DNA of 7,691 nt from an uncultured Collinsella sp. (lineage in GTDB: Bacteria; Actinomycetota; Coriobacteriia; Coriobacteriales; Coriobacteriaceae), in assembly GCA_902494545.1 (NCBI GenBank), contig CABUTP010000064.1:1-7691 (forward strand), given 5' to 3'. Position 1 is the stretch's first letter; each line of letters starts with the position of its first letter. Made by a program: the position numbers and the translations under genes. The notes below the pieces were generated by a model. The model was not told the origin of the DNA, searched no databases, and saw only the letters and a list, made by a program, of their open reading frames with translations. Positions 1 to 6,514 of the stretch are shown in pieces.

Positions 1-2122
1 CGTTCTCGCCCTCGCCATCGCGGCGACGCAGGACCAGGTACGGCACAGCCGCTTCACTCAAATGCTGAGGAGCCTCGCACGCGACGCGCTTGCACTCGAT
101 GCCCTCGCCGGCCGCTGGATCAAACTCGGCGACGATACCGCCCTCGCCCACGCACGCAACCTTGGCGGCGCCAGCGGCCTCGGCATGCGCCCGCAACTCG
201 GTCCACACGGCAGCCGGATAGCACTCGCGCGCCTGGCGATCGTGGGTCACGCGGGCGAGTACAACGGGGCCGCGTGCCGCCTGCATCGCGCGGCCAAAGC
301 GCACGCGCAGCAGTGCCGCGGGCTCAAGCGTCACGCTACTGCGCCCCAGCTCGGCCGTCAGCGTGGCCAGCGGGCCCTCCTCATGCGAGAGCGGATAGCT
401 GTCCAAGTCGACGTCGGCAAACAGCACGGCATCGTAGCCGGCGGGGCGCAGGGCTGCCGCATCGGCAAGCGACGCAAAGCGCACCTGGGCGCGCGGCGTG
501 CGGTCGACCTCGTAGGTCTCGTAATCGTATGCGGTACTGCGCTTGTCCACCTTGGTACGAACGTCGTCGAGCACGGGCACAGTCGCGGCCTGCGACACGT
601 CGAGCGCGCGAGCATCGTTCATAAGAATGTCGATGGCATGTCGCAGCAGGGCGGTCTCCGCCTGGCGACGAGCCTGGCCGTCAAGGCCTCCAAGGGCGCG
701 ATCGGGCAACGCCTCGGCGACGGCGAGCATTGCCTTGAGCGCCGTCACGGGTTTGTCGCGCCACAGCGCTTGGAACACGTCCGAGACCACGCACGGCACG
801 TTCTTAAACCAGTTGTCATCACTGGCAGCCTTGCGCGTGCCCCTGACCTGGCCCTGCACGCTCTGCAGCAGGCTCTTGACGGCCTTGGTGGTCTTGCCGC
901 GCGACAGGCGCATGTTCTTGTCGAAGGTGCGCGCGCTGGCGGCATCGGCACCCGAAAGCGGACTGTAAATCCAGTCGGTAAGCTCCGGCGCGGGCCACCA
1001 CTCGGTCTTGGAGGCGGTGCCCTCGTCGGCGGCCTTCATGCGCTCGATCAGATTGGCGAGCGCCGCGAACTGCCTGCCCGCGATGGATTGGGAAAACGCC
1101 GTGAACTCGGTTGTCTCGGCCGCAATATGACGTGCCGCCAAACGGGCAGCGAGTTCACCGAACAGCTGAGGAGCCCGGGCAGACACCACGAGCACGCGCA
1201 CGGGGTCCGCGGACGTCGTGATACCGCCGTCGACCGCGGCGTCCTCACACGTTTTTACCAGCTCATCGATTGCATCCACATAGGCGTGGGCGCGGGCGTG
1301 AGGACCGGCAACCTCTACAAAGGTAGGCTGAGCGGCGGACTTGGAGGCAGTCTGGGGCGCGGCGGCACCCTCCCCCAGCGGCGCGACCTCAAACAGCACG
1401 CCGCGGGCATCAAATGCCGCGGCAAGCTCCTCGCGCATCGCCGCCTGCTCGCGGGCAAGCAGCACAACGACCTCTCCCCCATTGTTCGCCACGGCCGACA
1501 GCAGCTCGAGCAAGCCGTGCGTAAACGACGTGATACCGCGCACACATACCGCGCGGGCGCACGCCGGAAGGCCGTCGGCCAGCACCTCGGCCATAAGGTC
1601 AGCCGCCTCGCAGGGCTCGACCATGTCTCGACGGTCCAAGCCGCTTGCATAGGCACTCAACAGCTCGAACACGCGAGCCTCGGCGTCGCTCTTGGGATCG
1701 GGCTAGCAAACGTCGCCGCAGCAGCGCTCGGCACCCGTTCCCGCTACGCCCGACAGCACATCGCGGGCCATGCGCGCGAGCATGCGCACCGTGCCCTGAC
1801 TGTGCGAAAGCGGCTGCAGGTCGGCATCGTCGCGACGGGCGGTCATGTCCGAGAACAGCATCTGGCGCTGCATGTTGTCGACGAAGCTGCGGCCATCGCC
1901 CATAAGCTCCCACAGCGAACGAAGCCACGACGCGGGGGTTTTGTAGTCAACGCCCAGCGAGGCGCCAGCGACCGCAGCATCGTGACGGCACAGGTCGAGC
2001 TCGGCAAACGAGGGCGCCAGCAAAACGGCACGCCCGTGGCGGGCAACCAGGTCGGCGAGCAACGCCGCCTCGGCATCGCTCAAGTCCGTACCGGTATTGG
2101 TGGTATAGATTCGAACAGGCAT
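1..2122 (-). pseudogene. AddB/RexB-like exonuclease subunit (PD-(D/E)XK nuclease family), 5' part, interrupted by an in-frame TAG
   Basis: The minus-strand frame starting at the ATG at 2122 is open to the window edge (707 codons) except for one TAG at 1705-1703, after 139 codons. The upstream part has residues VLLAPSFAELDLCRHD (about 33-48), like the early helicase-fold strand of AddB. After the stop the same frame continues with PVRVLVVSA (about 308) and YDAVLFADVDLDSYPLSHEEG (about 560-580), followed by a stretch with conserved R and A residues. This resembles the AddB/RexB segment that reads 'the lookup of the visible P-ending loop' before the C-terminal nuclease domain. That domain would lie beyond position 1, and family members run to about 1000 residues or more. 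I see no Walker A motif. The family role is recombinational repair of double-strand breaks together with an AddA-like helicase. GGAGG lies only 3 nt before the ATG. Coding signal stays good after the stop, so the mutation is recent, a sequencing error, or read through. The family assignment is moderate, from pattern only. Confidence 0.72.
1703..1705 (-). other. Premature in-frame TAG in the AddB-like gene
   Basis: On the minus strand the codons read GAC GTT TGC TAG CCC GAT CCC AAG. The frame before it (from 2122) and after it (567 codons to the window edge) is the same, so no frameshift is needed. A single substitution from CAG, GAG, AAG, TGG, TCG, TTG or TAT/TAC would create it. The first possible restart downstream is a GTG at 1672-1670, with a GAGG five bases upstream. 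A protein from there would lack the first 150 residues. Confidence 0.9.
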
Positions 2123-2180
2123 GGTCCTCCACTCAAACCGTTCGCAATAATCAATGCATCCATCCTACCCGCCCACGCGG

Positions 2181-2208
2181 ACAGATTTGCCCCACGCCAA
2201 CAGATTTG
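2181..2208. repeat. Short direct repeat ACAGATTTG, two copies
   Basis: ACAGATTTG occurs at 2181-2189 and 2200-2208, 19 bases apart. The second copy runs into the left end of the long palindrome. The copies do not bracket the palindrome, so they are not a target-site duplication. They may be chance or a binding-site pair upstream of the AddB-like gene. Confidence 0.4.
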
Positions 2209-2294
2209 ATCCCTTGGGGACGGAGGAAAACGGATCACAGAGGGGGGTTAGTCTAACCCGGTGATCCGTTATCCTCCGTTCCCAAGGGATCAAA
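2205..2294. repeat. 90-bp imperfect palindrome (34-bp arms), REP/MITE-like
   Basis: Arms 2205-2238 and 2261-2294 are inverted copies with only two differences: one that becomes a G-U pair in RNA and one A-A mismatch. The 22-nt centre (2239-2260) contains a further hairpin, GGGTTA-GTC-TAACCC (2245-2259). The right end lies inside the T-tract of the yerC terminator. There is no coding potential. The size and symmetry suit a dispersed intergenic repeat or a small non-autonomous element. Copy number elsewhere cannot be judged from this window. Confidence 0.8.
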
Positions 2295-2317
2295 AAACCG
2301 CCCCCGAAGGGACGGTT
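2292..2317 (-). terminator. Intrinsic terminator of the yerC-like gene
   Basis: Read on the minus strand, a 9-bp stem (2317-2309 with 2304-2296, including one U-G pair) closes a C(UUCG)G tetraloop. It is followed by a run of T down to 2292; six T in total, two of them in the stem. It lies 26 bases past the yerC-like stop codon and separates that gene from the AddB-like gene. Confidence 0.9.
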
Positions 2318-2343
2318 CTGCGCAATTCGTTTTTGCCGCTGGC

Positions 2344-2643
2344 CTACTCGCCATCCTCCAGTTTGATGAGGATCTTGCGATAGCCACCGTACTCGCCATT
2401 AAGCGCCTTGGACACGCGGCTCACCGTGGTGGACGAAGCGCCGGTGCGGGCCTGAACCTCAACATAGGGCTCACCCTCATCCAGATAACGCGCGACCTGC
2501 AGGCGCTGCGATAAATCGCAAATCTCGCGCGGCGTGCAGATATCGGTCAAAAACGCTTGGATATCGTTCTCGTCGTCCAAAAGACTAAATGCGTGGACCA
2601 GCTGCTTGACATCAGGCTTGTCAAACATGTTCTCGATATTCAT
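2344..2643 (-). CDS. YerC/YecD-type TrpR-like DNA-binding protein
   Basis: This 99-residue protein is the full size expected for the YerC/YecD branch of the Trp repressor superfamily. A helical N-terminal part (about 1-35) leads to ICTPREICDLSQRLQVARYL (about 35-54). A helix-turn-helix follows, VEVQARTGASSTTVSRVSKALNG (about 61-83), ending in the family-typical EYGGYRKIL. The protein is cytoplasmic and DNA-binding. The ligand and targets of this branch are not settled, and tryptophan binding should not be assumed. The start at 2643 is supported by GGCGGTGATCG immediately upstream, a strong match to the 16S tail. The gene is transcribed alone: it has its own candidate promoter near 2750 and a strong terminator at 2292-2317. 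The downstream nuclease gene is therefore probably a separate unit. Confidence 0.94.
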   Translation of the reverse strand: MNIENMFDKPDVKQLVHAFSLLDDENDIQAFLTDICTPREICDLSQRLQVARYLDEGEPYVEVQARTGASSTTVSRVSKALNGEYGGYRKILIKLEDGE

Positions 2644-2749
2644 CGATCACCGCCAAACCCGCCAAAAGGCATCGTAGTTGATACTGACATCGGGCATCGT
2701 TCGCCCGTAAATATGCAATAAAACTATGCATGGGCTATTTGCCCGTAGC

Positions 2750-2780
2750 AGTGTAGCACACCACTAAACTAAAGTGACAA
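2750..2780 (-). promoter_or_regulatory. Candidate promoter of the yerC-like gene
   Basis: On the minus strand an extended -10 TGCTACACT (2758-2750) lies 19 bases after TTGTCA (2780-2775). The spacer is a little long, but the extended -10 can compensate. The same TGCTACA(A/C)T form occurs ahead of mnmA. The predicted start is near 2743, giving a leader of about 100 nt. A GTGT-AGC-ACAC dyad (2751-2761) covers the -10 and could be an autoregulatory site. Confidence 0.5.
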
Positions 2781-2857
2781 GACTCTCTGTCAGCGGCACG
2801 TTTTTCAGGACGAACGCCGTTTAGAAACCGAATGCGCACGTAAGCTCCACGAACATT

Positions 2858-2866
2858 TGAGACAAT
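2858..2866 (+). promoter_or_regulatory. Weak candidate promoter of the yvlD-like gene
   Basis: An extended -10-like TGAGACAAT lies about 100 bases ahead of the gene. No good -35 is found at 16-18 bases upstream, so this is tentative. Confidence 0.25.
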
Positions 2867-2968
2867 GGGCGCCCAAACACCGCGGCGCGCCCGCGCAACC
2901 ATCCAAGTCGCCGCCGCAAGCCGCTTCACGCGACGCCAGCAACCCCGGCGCAAGAAAGGATTCACGCC

Positions 2969-3334
2969 ATGCGCTTTATGCTTAACTGGCTCTTCACCTC
3001 GATCGCCATCGCGATCGCCACGTTCCTCGTCCCCGGTATCCAACCCTTCGGCTTTTCCGAGGCCTGGGTCTGCTTTGCCTTTGTGGGACTGTTCCTCAAC
3101 ATCGTCGATTCGTTCGTCAAACCGTTCCTCACGGTCATCTCGCTGCCGCTCACGATCATTACGCTCGGCATTTTCCAGCTCGTGCTCAACAGCTTTATGC
3201 TGGAGCTCGCCAGCTACCTGTCGGTCAACCTGTTGGGCGTCGGCATCTCCATCGCCGGCTTTGGCTCGGCCTTTATGGGCAGCATCCTAGTGTCCATCAT
3301 GCGCAGTATCCTCGATAGTATTGCCGAAGACTAA
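2969..3334 (+). CDS. YvlD / phage holin family IV-type small membrane protein (PF04020-like)
   Basis: The product has 121 residues and is almost entirely hydrophobic, with about four membrane segments (roughly 5-22, 32-47, 53-77 and 92-112). The family signature is clear: LN-IVDSFVKPFL (43-54), followed by SLPLTIITLGIFQLVLN (58-74). Pfam names the family after a phage holin, but most members are chromosomal inner-membrane proteins of unknown function such as Bacillus YvlD. No endolysin or other phage gene is nearby, so a lysis role is unlikely. AGAAAGGA ends 8 bases before the ATG and decides the start over the internal Met4. The gene stands alone: it is divergent from yerC-like and convergent with the Rrf2 gene, sharing a bidirectional terminator with the latter. 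Confidence 0.9.
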   Translation: MRFMLNWLFTSIAIAIATFLVPGIQPFGFSEAWVCFAFVGLFLNIVDSFVKPFLTVISLPLTIITLGIFQLVLNSFMLELASYLSVNLLGVGISIAGFGSAFMGSILVSIMRSILDSIAED

Positions 3335-3336
3335 AA

Positions 3337-3353
3337 CGGCCATTCCGGCCGTG
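3337..3353. other. Small hairpin just after the yvlD-like stop
   Basis: ACGGCC and GGCCGT flank a 5-base loop. On the minus strand it is followed by TTTTAG, which includes bases of the yvlD-like stop. It is a weak accessory terminator at best. Confidence 0.35.
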
Positions 3354-3374
3354 CCCATCTCAACAGCCCAAAAC

Positions 3375-3407
3375 GAAGGCCGCCCATCGCAAAAATGGGC
3401 GGCCTTC
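3375..3407 (+). terminator. Strong bidirectional terminator between convergent genes
   Basis: Two 13-base arms (3375-3387 and 3395-3407) pair perfectly around a 7-base loop. On the plus strand TTATTTGT follows, serving the yvlD-like gene. On the minus strand GTTTTGGG follows, serving the Rrf2 gene, whose stop is 70 bases away. Confidence 0.88.
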
Positions 3408-3476
3408 TTATTTGTCAAGTCTCAAAGGGCGAGAGAATCTACCATTTCTACCCCGTCCCCAAATGGCAGGTGTGGG

Positions 3477-3905
3477 TTAGATGACGTAGTCGTAGCCATG
3501 GTTGGGAGCGACAAGTTGATCGAGCGTCACACCATCGAGGTAGTCGTTGATGAGCTTGTCCAGGTTCTTCCACACGTCGAGCGTGGGGCACTCATCCGAA
3601 CGCGAGCAGCCCTTGCAGTCGCCATCCAGGCATGCAACCGGTGCCAGACTGCCCTCGGTCAGGCGCAGGATCTCGCCCACCGTGTACTGCTCGGGCGGGC
3701 GCGTGAGCACGTAGCCGCCGCCCTTGCCGCGCATGCCCGAAAGCATGTTGGCGCGCACGAGCGTAGCCAAGATGTTCTCGAGATATTTCTCGGAAATCCC
3801 CTGTCGCGCCGCGATCTCTTTGAGCGGGATGCGACCGGCCGCCTGGTGCTCGGCCAGATCGACCATAACGCGCAGGGCATATCTGCCCTTTGTAGAAACC
3901 AACAT
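3477..3905 (-). CDS. Rrf2/IscR-type transcriptional regulator with four clustered cysteines
   Basis: At 142 residues this matches the usual Rrf2 length. It opens with MLVSTKGRYALRVMVDLA, the hallmark N-terminus. The winged helix contains IPLKEIAARQGISEKYLENIL (26-46) and the wing GMRGKGGGYVLTRPP (57-71). The effector segment holds Cys92, Cys97, Cys100 and Cys106. E. coli IscR uses Cys92, Cys98 and Cys104 plus His107. Here the histidine position is not His, so the fourth cysteine may complete an Fe-S site (inference). It diverges from cysK, which resembles CymR-type control of cysteine synthesis, but the cysteine cluster is IscR-like. It probably represses cysK and itself in response to Fe-S or sulfur status. 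The start matches the family N-terminus although the ribosome site is weak (GAAAGG, 11 bases away). Confidence 0.94.
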   Translation of the reverse strand: MLVSTKGRYALRVMVDLAEHQAAGRIPLKEIAARQGISEKYLENILATLVRANMLSGMRGKGGGYVLTRPPEQYTVGEILRLTEGSLAPVACLDGDCKGCSRSDECPTLDVWKNLDKLINDYLDGVTLDQLVAPNHGYDYVI

Positions 3906-3936
3906 GTATAGTGCTGCCTTTCGGTCATTTAGTCCG

Positions 3937-3947
3937 TAGAAATTCTA
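3937..3947 (-). promoter_or_regulatory. Candidate -10 of the Rrf2 gene inside a small dyad
   Basis: Minus-strand TAGAAT (3947-3942) is a good -10. No convincing -35 is present at the expected distance. The 11-base dyad TAGAA-A-TTCTA (3937-3947) overlaps it and could mediate autoregulation. The predicted start is near 3935, giving a leader of about 30 nt. Confidence 0.4.
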
Positions 3948-4022
3948 GCCGAAAAATTGGTTTTGAAAATACCCGTTCCGGTCAAGATGGTTAATCAGCT
4001 CGTAATAATCTTCTATTTCCTA

Positions 4023-4051
4023 TTGCATTACTAGGCTTTAGTGTCTAGTAT
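4023..4051 (+). promoter_or_regulatory. cysK promoter with operator-like dyad in the spacer
   Basis: TTGCAT (4023-4028) and TAGTAT (4046-4051) are spaced by exactly 17 bases. A perfect dyad, TACTAG-N10-CTAGTA (4029-4034 and 4045-4050), fills the spacer and overlaps the -10. A protein bound here would block RNA polymerase. The neighbouring divergent Rrf2 regulator is the obvious candidate. The predicted start is near 4058, about 100 bases ahead of the cysK ATG. Confidence 0.65.
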
Positions 4052-4060
4052 GCTTCCCAA

Positions 4061-4100
4061 CAGCTAAACGAACAACCTATAAGGTTTATGGGTTTAGCTG
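4061..4100 (+). promoter_or_regulatory. Stem-loop / nested dyad in the cysK leader
   Basis: CAGCTAAAC (4061-4069) pairs perfectly with GTTTAGCTG (4092-4100). The loop contains a second dyad, AACCT-ATA-AGGTT (4074-4086). In RNA it would form a stem starting a few bases after the predicted transcript start. In DNA it could be a second regulator site. There is no T-tract, so it is not a terminator. It does not match a riboswitch class that I know. Confidence 0.5.
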
Positions 4101-4158
4101 CTACACGCACCGTGAAACCACACGGCAACCAGCAACTTGAACACTTTGGAGGTTCACC

Positions 4159-5097
<939 letters not shown>

Positions 5098-5196
5098 GGC
5101 CTGTCGCCCATAGGTTGAGCCCAGGGACGAGCCGGTCCCCTCTCTCCCGGCAGCCTGAGCCCATCCCATCAGGGTATCCCACGAGACGTCCGAACT

Positions 5197-5205
5197 TGCT
5201 ACAAT
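5197..5205 (+). promoter_or_regulatory. Candidate mnmA promoter (extended -10)
   Basis: TGCTACAAT is a near-consensus extended -10. At 17 bases upstream there is only TCCCAC, so recognition would rely on the extended motif. The predicted start is near 5212, inside the left arm of the following hairpin, giving a leader of about 65 nt. Confidence 0.6.
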
Positions 5206-5209
5206 GTCT

Positions 5210-5248
5210 GCGGCGCGGAACCAGCCTCCCGCGCCGCTTTTCTTTTTT
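5210..5248 (+). terminator. Intrinsic terminator after cysK, overlapping the mnmA start site
   Basis: A 9-bp perfect GC stem (5210-5218 with 5229-5237) with a 10-base loop is followed by TTTTCTTTTTT. It ends cysK transcripts about 115 bases past the stop codon. Transcripts starting near 5212 would carry most of the stem at their 5' end. Confidence 0.85.
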
Positions 5249-5277
5249 GGCCACATGCCACCAAGGAGAACCTCCCC

Positions 5278-6378
5278 ATGCACAACAAGCGCGTGCTCGT
5301 CGCCATGAGCGGCGGCGTCGATTCCAGCGTGACCGCGTACCTGCTCAAAAGCCAGGGCTACGAATGCGTCGGCGCCACCATGCGCCTCACCTGCCCCGCA
5401 CCCGACCCCGCCACGGGCATGAGTAAGGTCGACCGCGACATCGCCGATGCAAAGGCCGTCGCCGAGCGCCTGGGGATACCCCACCATGTGCTCGACCTGC
5501 AGCAGACCTTCGACCACAGCGTAATCGAGCGCTTTGTGAACGCCTACCAGGAGGGGTTGACGCCCAATCCGTGCATTATCTGCAACCGCCACATTAAGTT
5601 TGGCGCGCTGCTCGATGCGGCGCTGGACATGGGCTGCGACTACATCGCAACGGGACATTACGCCAAAACAAGCCAGGCGGCAGACGGCACCTGGCAGCTC
5701 CATCGCGGCGAAGATCCCAAAAAGGACCAAAGCTACTTTTTGTATTCGCTTACGCAGGAGCGCCTGGCACACACGATCTTTCCGCTGGCAGGCCTAGACA
5801 AAGAGCGCGACGTGCGCCGCATAGCCGCCGAGCAGGGCTTTACCAACGCCCAGAAGGCCGAAAGCGAGGACATCTGCTTTATTCCAGACGGTAACTACGC
5901 GGGCTATATCGAGCGCCGCTGCGGACATCCCGCTGCACCGGGCGACATTGTGTGGCGCGACGGCAGCGTGGTCGGGCGCCACAACGGCGCGCCGCGCTAC
6001 ACCATCGGCCAGCGCAAGGGCCTGGGCGTCGCGATGGCGCATCCCGTGTATGTGACGGGCGTCGATGCCGCCAACAACACCGTGCATTTGGGCGAGGCCG
6101 AGGACCTGGCGGCCACAGCGCTCACGGCAAACGACTGGATCTGGAGCGCTCCGGCAGAGCGCATGGAGGCGGAACTCGACGCCGGCGGCATTCGCGTAGG
6201 TGCCAAGTACCGCTACCGTCAGAAAGACCAGGCAGCGACCCTTACGCGTGACGAAGACGGGCAAATGCTGCTAACTTTTGACGAGCCGCAACGAGCCATC
6301 GCCCCCGGCCAGGCCGTTGTAGTCTATCGCGGCGACATCGTCCTGGGCGGCGGCACCGTAACCGGCGCCATCAAGTAG
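5278..6378 (+). CDS. mnmA: tRNA-specific 2-thiouridylase MnmA
   Basis: MnmA activates U34 of Lys, Glu and Gln tRNAs with ATP and inserts sulfur, giving the 2-thio part of the wobble modification. At 366 residues it is full length. The ATP pyrophosphatase P-loop is SGGVDSS (11-17). The catalytic cysteines are Cys99 in NPCIICNR and Cys200 in SEDICFI, matching the pair used for the disulfide/persulfide mechanism. ATGHYA (124-129), KKDQSYFL (148-155) and the C-terminal beta domain with RYTIGQRKGLG are also present. AAGGAG lies 9 bases before the ATG. Sulfur normally arrives from a cysteine desulfurase, which is not encoded here. The upstream cysK supplies cysteine, so proximity fits a sulfur-use cluster. 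It is convergent with the M42 peptidase gene. Confidence 0.98.
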   Translation: MHNKRVLVAMSGGVDSSVTAYLLKSQGYECVGATMRLTCPAPDPATGMSKVDRDIADAKAVAERLGIPHHVLDLQQTFDHSVIERFVNAYQEGLTPNPCIICNRHIKFGALLDAALDMGCDYIATGHYAKTSQAADGTWQLHRGEDPKKDQSYFLYSLTQERLAHTIFPLAGLDKERDVRRIAAEQGFTNAQKAESEDICFIPDGNYAGYIERRCGHPAAPGDIVWRDGSVVGRHNGAPRYTIGQRKGLGVAMAHPVYVTGVDAANNTVHLGEAEDLAATALTANDWIWSAPAERMEAELDAGGIRVGAKYRYRQKDQAATLTRDEDGQMLLTFDEPQRAIAPGQAVVVYRGDIVLGGGTVTGAIK

Positions 6379-6392
6379 CCCCATCCCCTTCA

Positions 6393-6463
6393 TAAGTTGC
6401 GGTGAAAAAGGGGCAGTTTAAGCGCATAAAACCGCCAAACAGTCCCTATTTCACCGCAACTTA
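6393..6463. repeat. 71-bp imperfect palindrome between convergent genes
   Basis: The outer 15 bases match perfectly (6393-6407 with 6449-6463). Pairing then continues to 6419/6437 with two A-A mismatches and one G-U. The loop is 17 bases. There is no T-tract on either side, so it is not a classical terminator, although it could act as a stop or mRNA-end structure for both genes. Its design is like the palindrome at 2205-2294 but the sequence is different. It is probably a member of a dispersed intergenic repeat family. Confidence 0.8.
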
Positions 6464-6470
6464 GAGAGGA

Positions 6471-6506
6471 CGGCCTCGGTCGGTACTGCTGTGTCAGCCG
6501 AGGCCG
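6471..6506 (-). terminator. Hairpin after the M42 peptidase gene, weak terminator
   Basis: CGGCCTCGG (6471-6479) pairs with CCGAGGCCG (6498-6506) around an 18-base loop, 8 bases past the peptidase stop codon. On the minus strand it is followed by TCCTCTCT, a poor T-tract, so termination may be partial. Confidence 0.45.
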
Positions 6507-6514
6507 CTGCTCCC

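Larger units (their letters stand above)
2644..2968. other. 325-bp divergent intergenic region
   Basis: This region separates the minus-strand yerC-like gene from the plus-strand yvlD-like gene. Besides the yerC promoter it holds two small dyads: GGGC-TATTT-GCCC (2732-2744), and ATGCA / TGCAT (2713-2717 and 2727-2731). The AT-rich left half and GC-rich right half differ clearly. An ORF across its right part has no recognisable protein character. I see no RNA gene. Confidence 0.6.

Noticed and set aside
62..2209. 715-codon open frame on the plus strand
   Set aside because: It is the exact antisense register of the AddB-like gene. It stays open because TTA, CTA and TCA codons are rare in this GC-rich gene. 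It has no family character and no plausible ribosome site.
2735..3043. 102-codon minus-strand frame
   Set aside because: It overlaps the start of the yvlD-like gene and the divergent promoter region. Its Arg/Gly/Asp-rich sequence looks like a chance frame.
2969..3334. Prophage remnant based on a holin-like gene
   Set aside because: The family includes many chromosomal YvlD-type membrane proteins. No lysin, structural phage gene, integrase or attachment site is present nearby.
3321..3911. 196-codon plus-strand frame
   Set aside because: It is antisense to the Rrf2 gene and runs through the bidirectional terminator. No protein family is recognisable.
4029..4050. CTAG half-sites upstream of cysK as a TrpR/YerC operator
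   Set aside because: The E. coli trp operator has CTAG half-sites 8 bases apart centre to centre, whereas here they are 14 apart. The adjacent Rrf2 regulator is a simpler candidate.
4058..4158. T-box or SAM riboswitch in the cysK leader
   Set aside because: I see neither the conserved T-box sequence nor a SAM-type core, and there is no terminator/antiterminator pair.
5124..5139. GGGAC/GTCCC hairpin after cysK as terminator
   Set aside because: The stem is only 5 bp and is followed by a C-rich stretch. The hairpin at 5210-5248 is far better.
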